Below, in pieces: positions 46,453 to 58,400 of a stretch of DNA of 64,000 nt (the first letter of the stretch is position 1; every line of letters begins with the position of its first letter). The stretch is taken from the NCBI GenBank assembly GCA_037389465.1, contig JAZARR010000059.1:7587001-7651000 (forward strand), in the 5' to 3' direction. Under the pieces are notes generated by a model. The model worked only from the letters and a program-made list of their open reading frames with translations. It was not told the origin of the DNA and did not search any database. Source of the stretch: Baylisascaris procyonis. Taxonomy: Eukaryota; Nematoda; Chromadorea; Rhabditida; Ascarididae. The position numbers were made by a program, and so were the translations under genes.

Positions 46453-49400
46453 GTAAGTCTTTTTGTTTCAAACTTTGTTTTGATGTTATTATTTAGTTTT
46501 TATAACCAGTTCACTTTCTGTGCTGTACGCTTTATATGTTATTTTTAGTTCCCATATAAACGAATGTTAGTGCAAGAAGTAACTAAGTAGAAGTTTATAT
46601 CATACAGCACTTTAGAGGATAATCGAAGCAATTCTAATTTGAGGACATCACTGCAAATCGGATTAACAAAGTATGGGTTTACGTTGAACTCTTTTAGGGA
46701 TCTGCGTAAGATGAGGTCACCTTCTCGACCAAAATCTGTCTCTATGTTGAGCAATTGAAGTGAAATGTACAGGTAACGATCTGTGGAGTTCGTTGGCTCT
46801 ATATGTTACTTGGCTCTTGCCAAACACCCGCCGAAGTCACCCCATCGTCTGACTGTCATAAGGTCAGACCATTAGCGGGATTGCGCGATAAATTCGGGAA
46901 TTTGATTATAAGTTGATCGCAAAGAGAGTTGAATTTATTGGCGAGGGCTGCCGATGACGTTCATGGTGAGTTCGCTTCGTTGCCGTGTCGATGGGTTCAA
47001 GGAGCAAATTAATTATGATGTGAGTTTTCAGCCGATGATTCAACGTGATGTGAATACTGGCGAATGGCCTGCTTTGCAGTTGAGGATCTATGCTTCTGTG
47101 CATTCTCGTCCGGAAATCAACTATGGCCACATTGTGGATCAAGTAGCCTTCTTAGACATTGACGAGGTTATGGAAAGAGAGGTATGTAAACATTTCTTTA
47201 GTTTTATCGGGTAGCGTTGCGAAGCATTCGTTGAGCAAGTCTAGCGATCGTGCTGCCCAGATGCTGTGATAATTGTTGGTTTAGGGTTGATGATTTTGTT
47301 TGGCCTCCTCGTTCCTCCCCCCGTACATGATATGAATTCACCGCAAATCTCAGTACCTCTCTAGTTGATATAATCGACATGATGCCGAGTGCTTGCACTG
47401 CACTTTCAAAACCTGTGACTAGATGAGTTGAATAGTTTCATTTGTTGGAAAATGTTAGCTTGTATTTAAGGAATTTCCCTCCTCCTTTCCTTACCTCCTC
47501 GCCTCTCTGCCCCTTGTCCGCCCTTTCCAGCCTCATCCTTCTCGCTACCTTCCAAAAATTGCACACTCGCTGTTTATTGCCTCACCGCATCGAGTCGCTT
47601 TCATTTTATTATCGAATAATCCTATAATTAAAGTGATCGCAGTTGAAGTGCCGTACTTTTGCAGTAAGTTTCGCTATCGCACAATAGGAGAGTGGAGATT
47701 AATTTCCTTCATTTGCCATTCTCGGGCACATCATCTCACTACTGTTATTCACACATGTAATGAACTCACCCAAGTGCTAGTCATTCATTCTTAGAAACAA
47801 TGGAATAACTGATCACTAATAGCGGCGATGTTAGTGAAATATACAACTCTTAAAAAATAAGAAATTCCTATAGGTTTTGGTCGATTTGCCGGAGCACACT
47901 CGCAACAACGGCTCGCTTTATATTCACTGTTTTCTTCTGCCTGCCGAGTTCAAGAAAGCGAACCCATATGAGGTTAGTTTCAGTGTTTTAATTCACTTAT
48001 GTAGTTTTTACACGCTTTTCGCAAAGTTGGTATCAAAAGTGTCATAAATATGCATAAGTGTCCTCTCTCAATTTTAGGGAAGGGCGTTAGTAACCATTTT
48101 CGAACAGCACTTACTGCTATATGGAGCCAACGATTGTGAAGAGTTTCTGTTGAATTTATTGCTAAATGCTGCCGCCAAATCCGTAATGTCTGTCTTAAAA
48201 TGATTATATACCTGAGATGACTGCTTATTGGTCTCCCGTTGCCTAAATGAATTGCAAGCGCATGCGTCCTGACTTTTGATTACCGGAAGTGGCTGGCTAC
48301 CACTGCTCGCTCATTCGCTTTGTGTTATTCAGCTAGGGAGAACGATTACCAACACCTACATGTTGGCCATAAGTTAGTAGAAGACGTCTAACACAACCTC
48401 ACATAATCAGGGTTCGTGGATGCATCAAACATCAAGAAGTGATACGTTATTTGCAGTGACGTGTTTACTGGGACACCAGCGTGCATTTAATGATTTCAGC
48501 AGAAAAACTGATGTGTATGTGCAAGAACTTTCTTTTGAAAGCTGATATATTTTGTGTAGAAAAGCCATGTTAATTAGATTAATAACCTTGCGAATAGAGC
48601 TATTTTAGCCAACAGCCTGTTGCGTCGCTTGTAATAACGGTCGTGTCTACGAGAAATATCTGGCTTCGATATTGTGATCTGTTATTTCAGGTCTATTGGC
48701 TCGATTCTAAAACATGAAAAGAAAAGGAAATGGGAATTATTGTTAATCCACGTGAAAAACAAAAGCTTTATACCTCATAACAAAAAAAAAAAATTGCACG
48801 GCAAACTAAGCGTCCTTCCGGTTTCGTTGTTGAGAGGCAAGCATGGAAGAACCCGTTCACTCATTCGCTATTTTGCATTTTTTATTCTCTTTAATATTCG
48901 TTTTCAAATGACTCTTTCATGCACGGTTTTTTTCAAATAATGTGCATTTTGTTGCAACGTGACTTGTATGTTTTAGCAAGGAAAATACCGTCTTTAAATT
49001 ATAGTGGCGGAGTCACTTTAATTCTACGAAATGGCTCGAATTGCGCGCGGCTGGCGTTCCTTGAAACGTTCAACCATTTAGTGATGATTCATGATCTCTT
49101 AGAATCAGAGTGCATGAAGCATGCATACTGCTTATATAGATGGGAAATGAGGCAGTTGCTGGAGTTCGAATTAGGGATTCAGAATGCCGTATTGGACGTT
49201 GACGGTGCTAAATGGGCTGTGTTTTGCCTGCTGCTGATTGATAAATGCATTGTGAGGTGTTCTTTTGCTTACAGTCGGACTGGCGACTGATTGAATCGTC
49301 TCGCATGACTACCTATCAAGTGCCCGAAGCGGAGACATTTAGCTTGATCGGCAACCAGGAAACCACCTCAAAAATGGACTCGTTCAGATCAACCAAGGAA

Positions 49401-52400
49401 GTGAGTTCTCGTTTAGCTAAAGGGTTTTTAGGCTGATAAAGGATGCGTTTGCTGAAGCGTTGACTCGATAGTGCATGCGGTAGCATCTGAGAAGATTCTC
49501 ACAGCAAGGATGATCTATCCTAATCAATCACTACCCTCTCCCTCAAGAGGGGGAAGAGGGGAGGGGTAACTGAAGTTGCTTGTTTACGATTTAGTAAAAT
49601 TCCTTCTACTCACGAATGCTTAGAGCACCCGCATAAACACATTACGAGGCCATCACTTTTGATGCAGTAGCATACTTTGCATGTGGAGGTTGTTAATGAA
49701 AACGAGTGCAGGTGCACAGGCTTATTAATTTATGCGCAATGTGTGTTTATCGGTTGCAGCAGTCACTCATCGCGACAGGTTCAAGGTGATCAGTGTCAGA
49801 TGAAATGAAGTTTCCCGAAAGCGGGAGAACGAAGGGCCATATTTTTGAGAGCGAGGTCTTTCACAGTACCCGCTGTAGACCTAGTTTGCGTTCTCATTCT
49901 GCTTTTGATCGGGAATCACATCAGTTAATTTGAAGAAATACTATAAAATTGTTGTTATGCACATACAACGTCACAACGTCCCTAATAGAAATTTTTGCGA
50001 TGTATGCAATGTGTATCACGTTGATAAAGGGCATTCTTATGAATGAGGATATATGCGCTCGTTGGTGACATAGTTGATTTTTGTGCTGGTGTGAGGTGGT
50101 CGAACAAAGTAGCATTGTATTGAATTGAGTTGCGCGAAAGTAGCACGCCAGTGACGCACTTCCGAAGTGTTCTGCCACTCACGATCGTCGCCGAATCGCC
50201 CAAGTTGAGTGCGCGGGCTGTTCCACAGGAAATTTTCTCGGAACTGGAGGCTTTCCATAAAGGTCTGTTTCCGATCTGCTTTGGACACAGTGTTTTTTTT
50301 TTTTCGAGCAGAACCCATTTATTGACTAGCTTTCTTTTTGACATTTGTGGCATTCGGGGCCTTCTGTCCAATATTTGTGACTTCTCGGGCACGTTGAAAA
50401 ACTAATCTCTCTCCTCCTTTCACTATGGACCACCGCAAACGAAGCTTAGCTTTTGCCGTACATTCGGTCTCAGAGAATCGCAAGCGAGGTGGACGAGCTT
50501 AATGATCACTGCTGCTTTTAACTAGCAGTAGAAAACCTATTTTATCTGGTCTAACGAAGTTTTCTTCGAATCACCAGCGAATTGATTCGTGTTTTGCTGT
50601 GCAAACCTTACCGCTAACTTTTAGTTTAGGAGTAAGTCAGCACAAAGAAAAATACCGTCAAAACCGCGTCGTCCGTATCCTTGCTTGACGCAGTATAGCA
50701 GTCTGCTTAGTCGTCTGATTAAGGCTGCAGGGAGCGCACACTTGGTATCGAAGGATCTGTGGGATGAGGGGTGAGGCTTAGAATAATTCACTCGCCCCTT
50801 TCATTTTTCTCACACATTCTGAATTTTCTCTCATCCAGTCACGGGTATGCATTTTGTGATGAAATTATTGATTGAGGAGTCTTTTTTTGCTGAAGTAGGA
50901 TAGTTTTTTGTTAGAAGAAACTCTCCACTATGAAGATAAGGAAGTTTGATATAAAAATTTTGGACCTACTTGTTTCCGAAAGCAAATTAGCGACCTTACA
51001 GAAACAGTGTTTTCGGTCGGAAATGTTTACAGATTATATCAATTAAACGCATTCTGTAAACTTTTCGAGTTGTAGTTTCATCCATTTTCCTGTCGCATTT
51101 CACCTCACCACTAGTGCCAACGTATGCTTGCTATGTTTCACGTCGGTAGTACGTGAAAGTTGCTTCACTGTGTAGCTTTAGAGTGAGGCTACGTTTGTAC
51201 AGCGATAGCGAGTGGCCGCTGGCCATCGATGAAACGGTAATCGCTTCTCTCAACAACAAATCCCTGTTGAATCGGCACATCGTTCCTCAATTTATACTGA
51301 AATCGTCTGAATTAGGAAGTCGTGAAATAAATTTTGTTTTGGAATTATCTACTCAGACTGTTAGACAGTAATTTCCACACTTTCTTTGAGAAGGCAGATT
51401 TTCCCCAAAAAAAATTTCTTGTGATGATCATAGCATATTGGTTGGCTAGATGGCCATTTTGACAATGTCATTCACAGTTTTCGATTTCTTCACAGTCTTA
51501 AGATGGTCTGTTGAAAGGTTTTGTTCGCTTGCACATCAGTTCGTTTCATGGTACCTATTTCCGCTCTTCCATTTCTTGGGAACGTTGGTTATTAGCTATT
51601 ATGTTTGTACCATTTAATGTACCACTTCTTAATTAGAACGCGTATGTCCACTGTGCTATTTCAGATGGTCAAAATTACTATTGGCCTATTTTCTACGTGG
51701 ATAAACTCAGTTTTCGACTGAAAGATCTGGTGCAGGTGAACTTTTGCACGTATTCAAATGTCCGTTTCCTCACGCCTGCTTACAGAAATATCCAAGCCTC
51801 CATCCATTTCTATTCAGTATATCTGCGTATAGTATATTGGTGGATATGTCGTGGGTACCGAGCTTTGTGACGTGTCGGGTCGCTTGGGGATGGAGGGTTG
51901 GGAGGGGGTGTTGTTGTTACAGATTTAGTATGTTAATAATGTTTCAGTGAGTCGAACTGCAAGTAGTGAAGGCGTTTCAAAGTATATGCACACCTAGGAT
52001 GGAATCTCTCTTTGAGATAGTTCCTTTGTGAAAATGGAACAAAATGTCAGTGAATTGAGAAATATGCCTTGTTGAAAGTTTTTGCAGCATCAGCGTTCTT
52101 TGTTTTATGAGGAAGAGGAAGTATATTAGCGTGTAGTTGGTGCATAGCTATCGAATTTTGCAACTCTCTTGACGAGTACTGTTCGCCCTTCTCATTTTTT
52201 ATATTTACAAAAGTATCCACTTCATCGGCTTATGCTAACTAGCTCTGTTACGTTTCTCCGTGATAGACCCAATAGCAGCATATCACTGATCTTACAAAAT
52301 TTCAGCGCTAATAGTTGAAGCGCTTTCAACTCTTAGTTAAAGCTCTCTTGTCGTTTTATTCTAACTTATTTATTGTTGTCTGTGGTAGCATTTGTTTGCC

Positions 52401-55400
52401 TTGAAGCAAATGACATTTTATTAGGGTTACAGATAAAACCTGAGCAGAAGAACATCATGTTGAAAATTCAGTATCGTCCTATTTCGATAGGTAAACTTCG
52501 TGTGCTAATCTCGACTCTCGCATCCCTCTCTCATCTACGGCAACTCGGATTCACCGAAAAGGATGTTGATGAGGTTCGCCATATCTGTACTCTACTTCCT
52601 CATCCTAGTCTTCGTCAGTTTGAACATGTTTGGAGCTCGAACGCTTCTGCAGTGAAAATAAACCTTTCCCACACCACCCCTCACCCCCTCCTCCCCTAAA
52701 CCCCATCTTCCTAGCTGTCCTTTCTTTTTCTCATTTTAAGAAATTAAAAATTGAACAGCTACCGCTAAATGCAGCACGCGACGGGTAATTTGCCGGCTCG
52801 GTTTAAGCGACGACTTTTTACTTTTTCATATCACGAGAGTTTGTACTTGGTCAACCTCGTGGGGAGGAAGGTCCTGAAGCCTTTCGAAATTAAACCTCAT
52901 ACTTAATGTTTGGTGATTAGAAGCGTGTTAATCACTCAGTGTTTTATGAAGATATTTTTAGTAGTGGTCTCTAGATGTGCGTTTAACAGAATGCTTTGAT
53001 TCTGAATTGGAAGAACTTTTCTACACGTTCTGCTAAGAATTTGGTGCGCTTTTCCTTGCAGCATGCAGGAATCACTACGCGGACTTTTTCTGCAACGGCA
53101 CTGATTAGATCTGCGTTCACTCCTCTTAAATAGGCCATCGTTAGTGACTGCGATTGGTGCAGCTATAACCGTAGCGGTGCCAGCTTTTCATGGACACAAT
53201 ATTCTTGAACATAAATCCTTTGCATGTATTTTTTTTATTTTTGTCAATGCCCTTGAACAGATGTATTTTTTATTTGTCAGCGATTTGGCTATGATAGCGA
53301 AAGCTTTAAAACTTTTATAGGTAAAAGGGGTGTTTGTGGACACCAATTTCTATTTCCTGGCAGTAACGATATTTGTTGCGGCACTGCATATGCTGCTGGA
53401 TATTCTTGCATTCAAAAACGATATTTCTTTTTGGAGTCATCGGAAAACGATAGTCGGCCTCTCTTCAAGGTTGCATTTTTTATTCAATTTCTCTGCAGAG
53501 ACTTTCTTCCGAAAATTTGCGCTGGGTTTGCTCGACATTATGTTATTGCGGAATTACCATAGGAGCCGACTGAGAAATGTTTTGCAGAGTAGGTTAGAAA
53601 TGTTCGTTTACCGAATACTGGCGTGTAGGAAAGGATCGTGCTCATGTTATGAACGCGTATGGAAAGTCATATCGCTGTTGCCGCCATTCCCACATAGCGG
53701 AAGTATTCGCGATTCAGATATGCACAGTACCAGCGTCCTTCTTCGCAACTGTGTATGGCGCATATGTCATGACCGAAAATTCCGACGTTAACTTTCCATA
53801 GTGCAGATACACCAACTGAACGATTCTGGTATGAACGCCATATGGTGCAGACCAATCTGGCACAGTTTTCGTGGATAAAGTGTTCAACGACGCAAATTGC
53901 GGAGCCTCATGTATATCGTGGGATAAAAATCCTTGACAAAAATCTTAGAACAGGTTACCCGGTCACAGAATGTTGTAAGATGCTGTGTCTCCCTAAGTAA
54001 CTTCTAGTGGTGCAGATATCCTATGACTCAAGTCTCCGTTGCACGATTTTCCATGGCGCAAGTCACTATGATTTAGAAGTCTTACGTTCAGTTCCAAAGG
54101 CGCAAACGTCCGTTCGCAGTTCTGGTACATCAAATAATGTGATTTTCGACTTCCATTCTCCTTTCTTTTTTATTTTGAAAATATTAGGAATGAGAGTTAG
54201 GGCAAGGATCCTCAGACGTACACTGTGAGGATCCTTCTGTTTCATCAGTCGTCTCAGCTGAGTGACAATTCCTATGAGGGTTGGAAAGCGAATAACGTCC
54301 ACAGTTATTACAGGAAATTATTGCCTTTATCTAGTATCACCGATCAGCAGCTGGAATAATCTCTGAGAGTCTTTTATGGAAGAGAAATATTACAAAGTTC
54401 TGATGGCGGTCATATGTTGTTGGGGAGGTACTGAAGAACTCAAGTTTGCAGGACGTTGCTTTGGCGCTGCTTCAGTCAGATAATAATCTTTTTGTTTTTA
54501 ATGGACGAGGAAACAAGCCTTCTAGTGTTGGTGCCTTCTGGCATAGGTTGCATCATTGAACTGTGGAAGGTGTCCAAAGCTTTCAAAGTAAGCCACTCTT
54601 TTTCGTATTTCAATTTGTGCATCATTAGTGGCAGGCGTATGCGGATGAAGTTGTTTCCATCTTAAGTTTTGGGAGCTTTGAGAGTGTAAAAAAAACTTGG
54701 TAATCTTGTCTTTAGCGTGACTGTTAAGCTATGTAATCATATGCTTTGGACAATTTACAGGCTTGTTTCAAATGATGAACTTCTTGGGCAATGAAATTTC
54801 AGATTTATGGCCCAACGATCCCACAGAGTTGTGAATCAAAACCTATGAAAGGCGGCTAACAAACAATTTATTGTTTCGAACAAGCACGCGCATTCTCTAA
54901 CATGATGACGCAGTGTGTAGGAAGGCATGCACGCGTAATGGAATTGTTCACGGAAATGACCTTGCCGCCGAACAGGACAAAAACATTCCAAAACAATTTG
55001 TTGCGAGGTGCAGGCATAGTGATTCGCACATATGGAATTGCCAAGCTTTTTGCGAAGGAAGCTGCGGGGTCTGTGAAATTTCACGGTCCCGAGAAGCGTC
55101 CAAGAATAACGAAGTTTTTTCCTATAAAAAGAAAAACCTGAAAGCAAATCTTCCCGAAACATGAAACTGTTTGCTTCAAAATTTTTTAAACAAGATATTT
55201 ATTGAGGTGCACTTCTTTCTCCCAAAGATTTCGGGTTATTACCTGGGAAGGTAGAGAGTTGAAAAGTAGGTACGCTCATGATGAAATGCATTAAATTTTC
55301 TGTCACATTAACACGTAGGGTCTCGTTTTGGCTAAATTAATGCTCGGCGGTCGTTTGGGGTCGGCCTTCATTTGCACGAACGCCTCTAGGTAGTGGCTTA

Positions 55401-58400
55401 TTTTCATTGTCTATATGCAAGTCTGCCCGGATCACGAAGTTGCTTTTGGTAGACTTTATTTTTCGATCATTTGATCGCTGATCTCCGCGCTGGAGCATCG
55501 TGGAGCATTCGAACATTTTAATTTTTTAAGTTTCAGTCGGCGGATTGAAATTATCCAACCTAGGTGTATATATAGGCGTAACATTCCTTAATTCCTTGAT
55601 TGAAGTTAAAGATTTGAGGCATCAGTCGCTTTGTAGTGCTTTCACGTAACAGATCAGTGGTCAGATGATGGAACAGGTTGCTTCAACTTTCATTTGCTTT
55701 CTATAAAGTTGAGGTGAGAATTGTTCGAAGTTCCCTGGATGAAAATTTCAAATCTTCCTAGAAGGCTTGGGTAGGATATCACTCGTTTGGCAAGCGCCAA
55801 CACACAGCGTATCTTGTAGAAGATTGATTTATTTTCATTCTTTTAACTTCATATATCGGTATTTGACAATGCAGAGCGACATATTAATGTAATAAAATGT
55901 ATCTCATTAGAAATAAAGTGTTCTCTATAAGCTATAGCGTATTCTCTGTCTTCTTGCTCCCGTGTAGTCTTTTGGAGGCTGCTTCAGCTAAGGTGTAGTG
56001 TTAGATTTCATTGCGGCACAGTTTTTAATGCAGAAGAAGAAAGGGAAGAGTTGAATTAAACGTATACCATCGGCTCCTTGTAAATATTTAGCTGGAGTAG
56101 TGATCGATGTTTTCTAAGCGAACAAACTTGGTTCATATTTTGGTTTTTGCGTGAAAAATATGGAGAAAGTGAAATGCGGTAATTACACGCTGAAGCAGAG
56201 GTTTTCGCTCACCTTTGCCCCTCTTTACTTATCCCACATCCCCTCCCTCTCCCGTGCGCGTGCGCGTGATTTCTTCTGAACAGAGAACGATTCATTCGAT
56301 TTTTTCCCCAGTTGCATACCGTGGTTGAGGATGGTGTGAGCACCTGTGTAAATTGCACACAAGACTCCTAGCCGAAATGTCTTTGAACGAATAACGTAAT
56401 AGCAGCTTTGTATTAAGTAATAATATTCCCTCTCTTCTTTTCCGCTTTTTTCATTGCAGACTAATGAAAGTTTTCACTACCTTCTTGGGGGGGGATGTCA
56501 TAAAAGTTTTTGTAGATTGCTCGGTTTTACGCGTAATGAAGGGCTACGGGGATGCTTTCATGAATAACAGGAAGGGGTTTTGAACGTTTCGGATGAAATA
56601 GTTGGGCGAAGCGAAGCTATTCTGAATGTAGTTATTCTGTCGAGTCTAATATGGTAGTATCCACTAGGTGCAGGCTTCCCGTATAATTTTGAAAAAAGTT
56701 GAGCGCTCTAGAGTATCAGGTGAGACTGGAAACCCATAAGCTTTGTCGAAAGCTCATTTAAAAAGTTTGTGTTATACCTTGATTTTGATGAGATTGTTAA
56801 AAGTATAGTTTCTAGTTTTTTACAAAACAGCGCAAAATTTGAGACTCCGGGGGAATCTTCCATTCTCTTGGGAAAATTTACCCTGCAGTAAATTATTCTG
56901 CTGCTTTTTTGGGTCAAGGCTTCTTCTAGGTTTGTAAATTTCAGCCCAATTCAACACTCTAAAAATGTAACTCTGTCATAATTTTCAGAAATATTTCAGG
57001 AAAGCGTGAGCTTTCATTGGAATTGAGTGAAAGTTTCAAGATCGGCTTCCCGAAAGCTATAAGACATACGAAAGCAACTCGTCACTGATAAAATGTGTAT
57101 ATTGGCTAGCGTCTAGAGAAAAAATGGGTCGTGCCAAGTAGACTGTTAGCGTTAATTAGCAGCTTTAATTGAGTTGAAATAAAAGATGAAGTCAAACATT
57201 GAGTGAGAGATGTGTGCAGATAACAGGGGAGATATGTGCAAGTAACAAAGAGCGAATTGGTGACTCTGTTGAAGTGGTCACACGAGTTGGATGATATTCG
57301 GTAGCAGTGGAACAGTTGAGCACGTGGAGGGAGTACATCTCGACATGCTCACGAATGGAGTTACAGATGTCGTCTGCGTATAACTGTAATATAACTGTAA
57401 TAATAAACTGTCCCAGCGCCATCCAAAACTAAAGTTTCCACCAATTTTTCTATCTTTATTATCTACTTTTCCCAACTTGATTGTTCACCCAGTCCCGAAA
57501 GAAAACATGATGGAGCTTATTGAGAAGAATTTTCATTTGTGATGAGCGGCATGTTCTCAGAAGGAGTCTAGAATGAAGGAACACCTCAGGTTCAGCGTTT
57601 CATTTCATAAAGCACGAGCTATTTCCTTGGAGGTGTCAGTGGAGTGGGCTCATGGTTGGCCCAAATTACGTTTGGGCCAGTTGACAGCTGCCGAAGCTGA
57701 AACCGAGTCGTTCGATTCAGAAGCGATGAAATATCTCGCGTACTTGATCGCACCACTTTGTGTAGGTGGTGCTGTTTACAGGTACGCATTCGCTAAATAT
57801 TCATATAAGAATCGCCGTATTTGTTCTGTATATAACGATGTTTTCAGAAATGTTTCCTTCATCTCATGCCAACCGATAGTGAAATTGCAGCAGCAAATAG
57901 TACAGCAAGATTTGACCTTCATTACTCGAAGACGTAAATCGTTCCACTGACTAATGTTTCAGTTTTTTTTTCCATTTGTTGAAGTTTTCATTCCACATTT
58001 TCAATTCTTAAATAATTCCACAATTCATTCACTTATAAGTTTTCATGTGCTTTTCGCTGCCTTATAATTCGAAACTCGTTGCTGGGCATGCTAAAAATCA
58101 AAAACTGAATCTAGAGGTGTGATCGCTTCTCGTCTTATCTGATGAATAATAGTAATGGGTATTTTTCATTTAATGTGGGGCAATATATGCAGCATATAAT
58201 GCCACATTACATTTTTGATTATCATGGAAGTTTTGCATATCGAGCGAGGACTTTTGCGAGTCGCGTTGTATTGTGTCTGTCGGATTACTATTGCTTTTTT
58301 TTCCAGCCTAGAATCCGAAAAAACAGTGACTGCGAAATCTAAAAAATATGCTATCTGATGAAACACCACGCCCCAAAATCACTGTTCAATAAAGTTGATG

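Noticed and set aside
48919..49290. 123-codon open frame in CLPTM1L intron 3
   Set aside because: Overlaps the real exon 4 in another frame at its 3' end, has no motif, and is intronic by the homology-based gene model.
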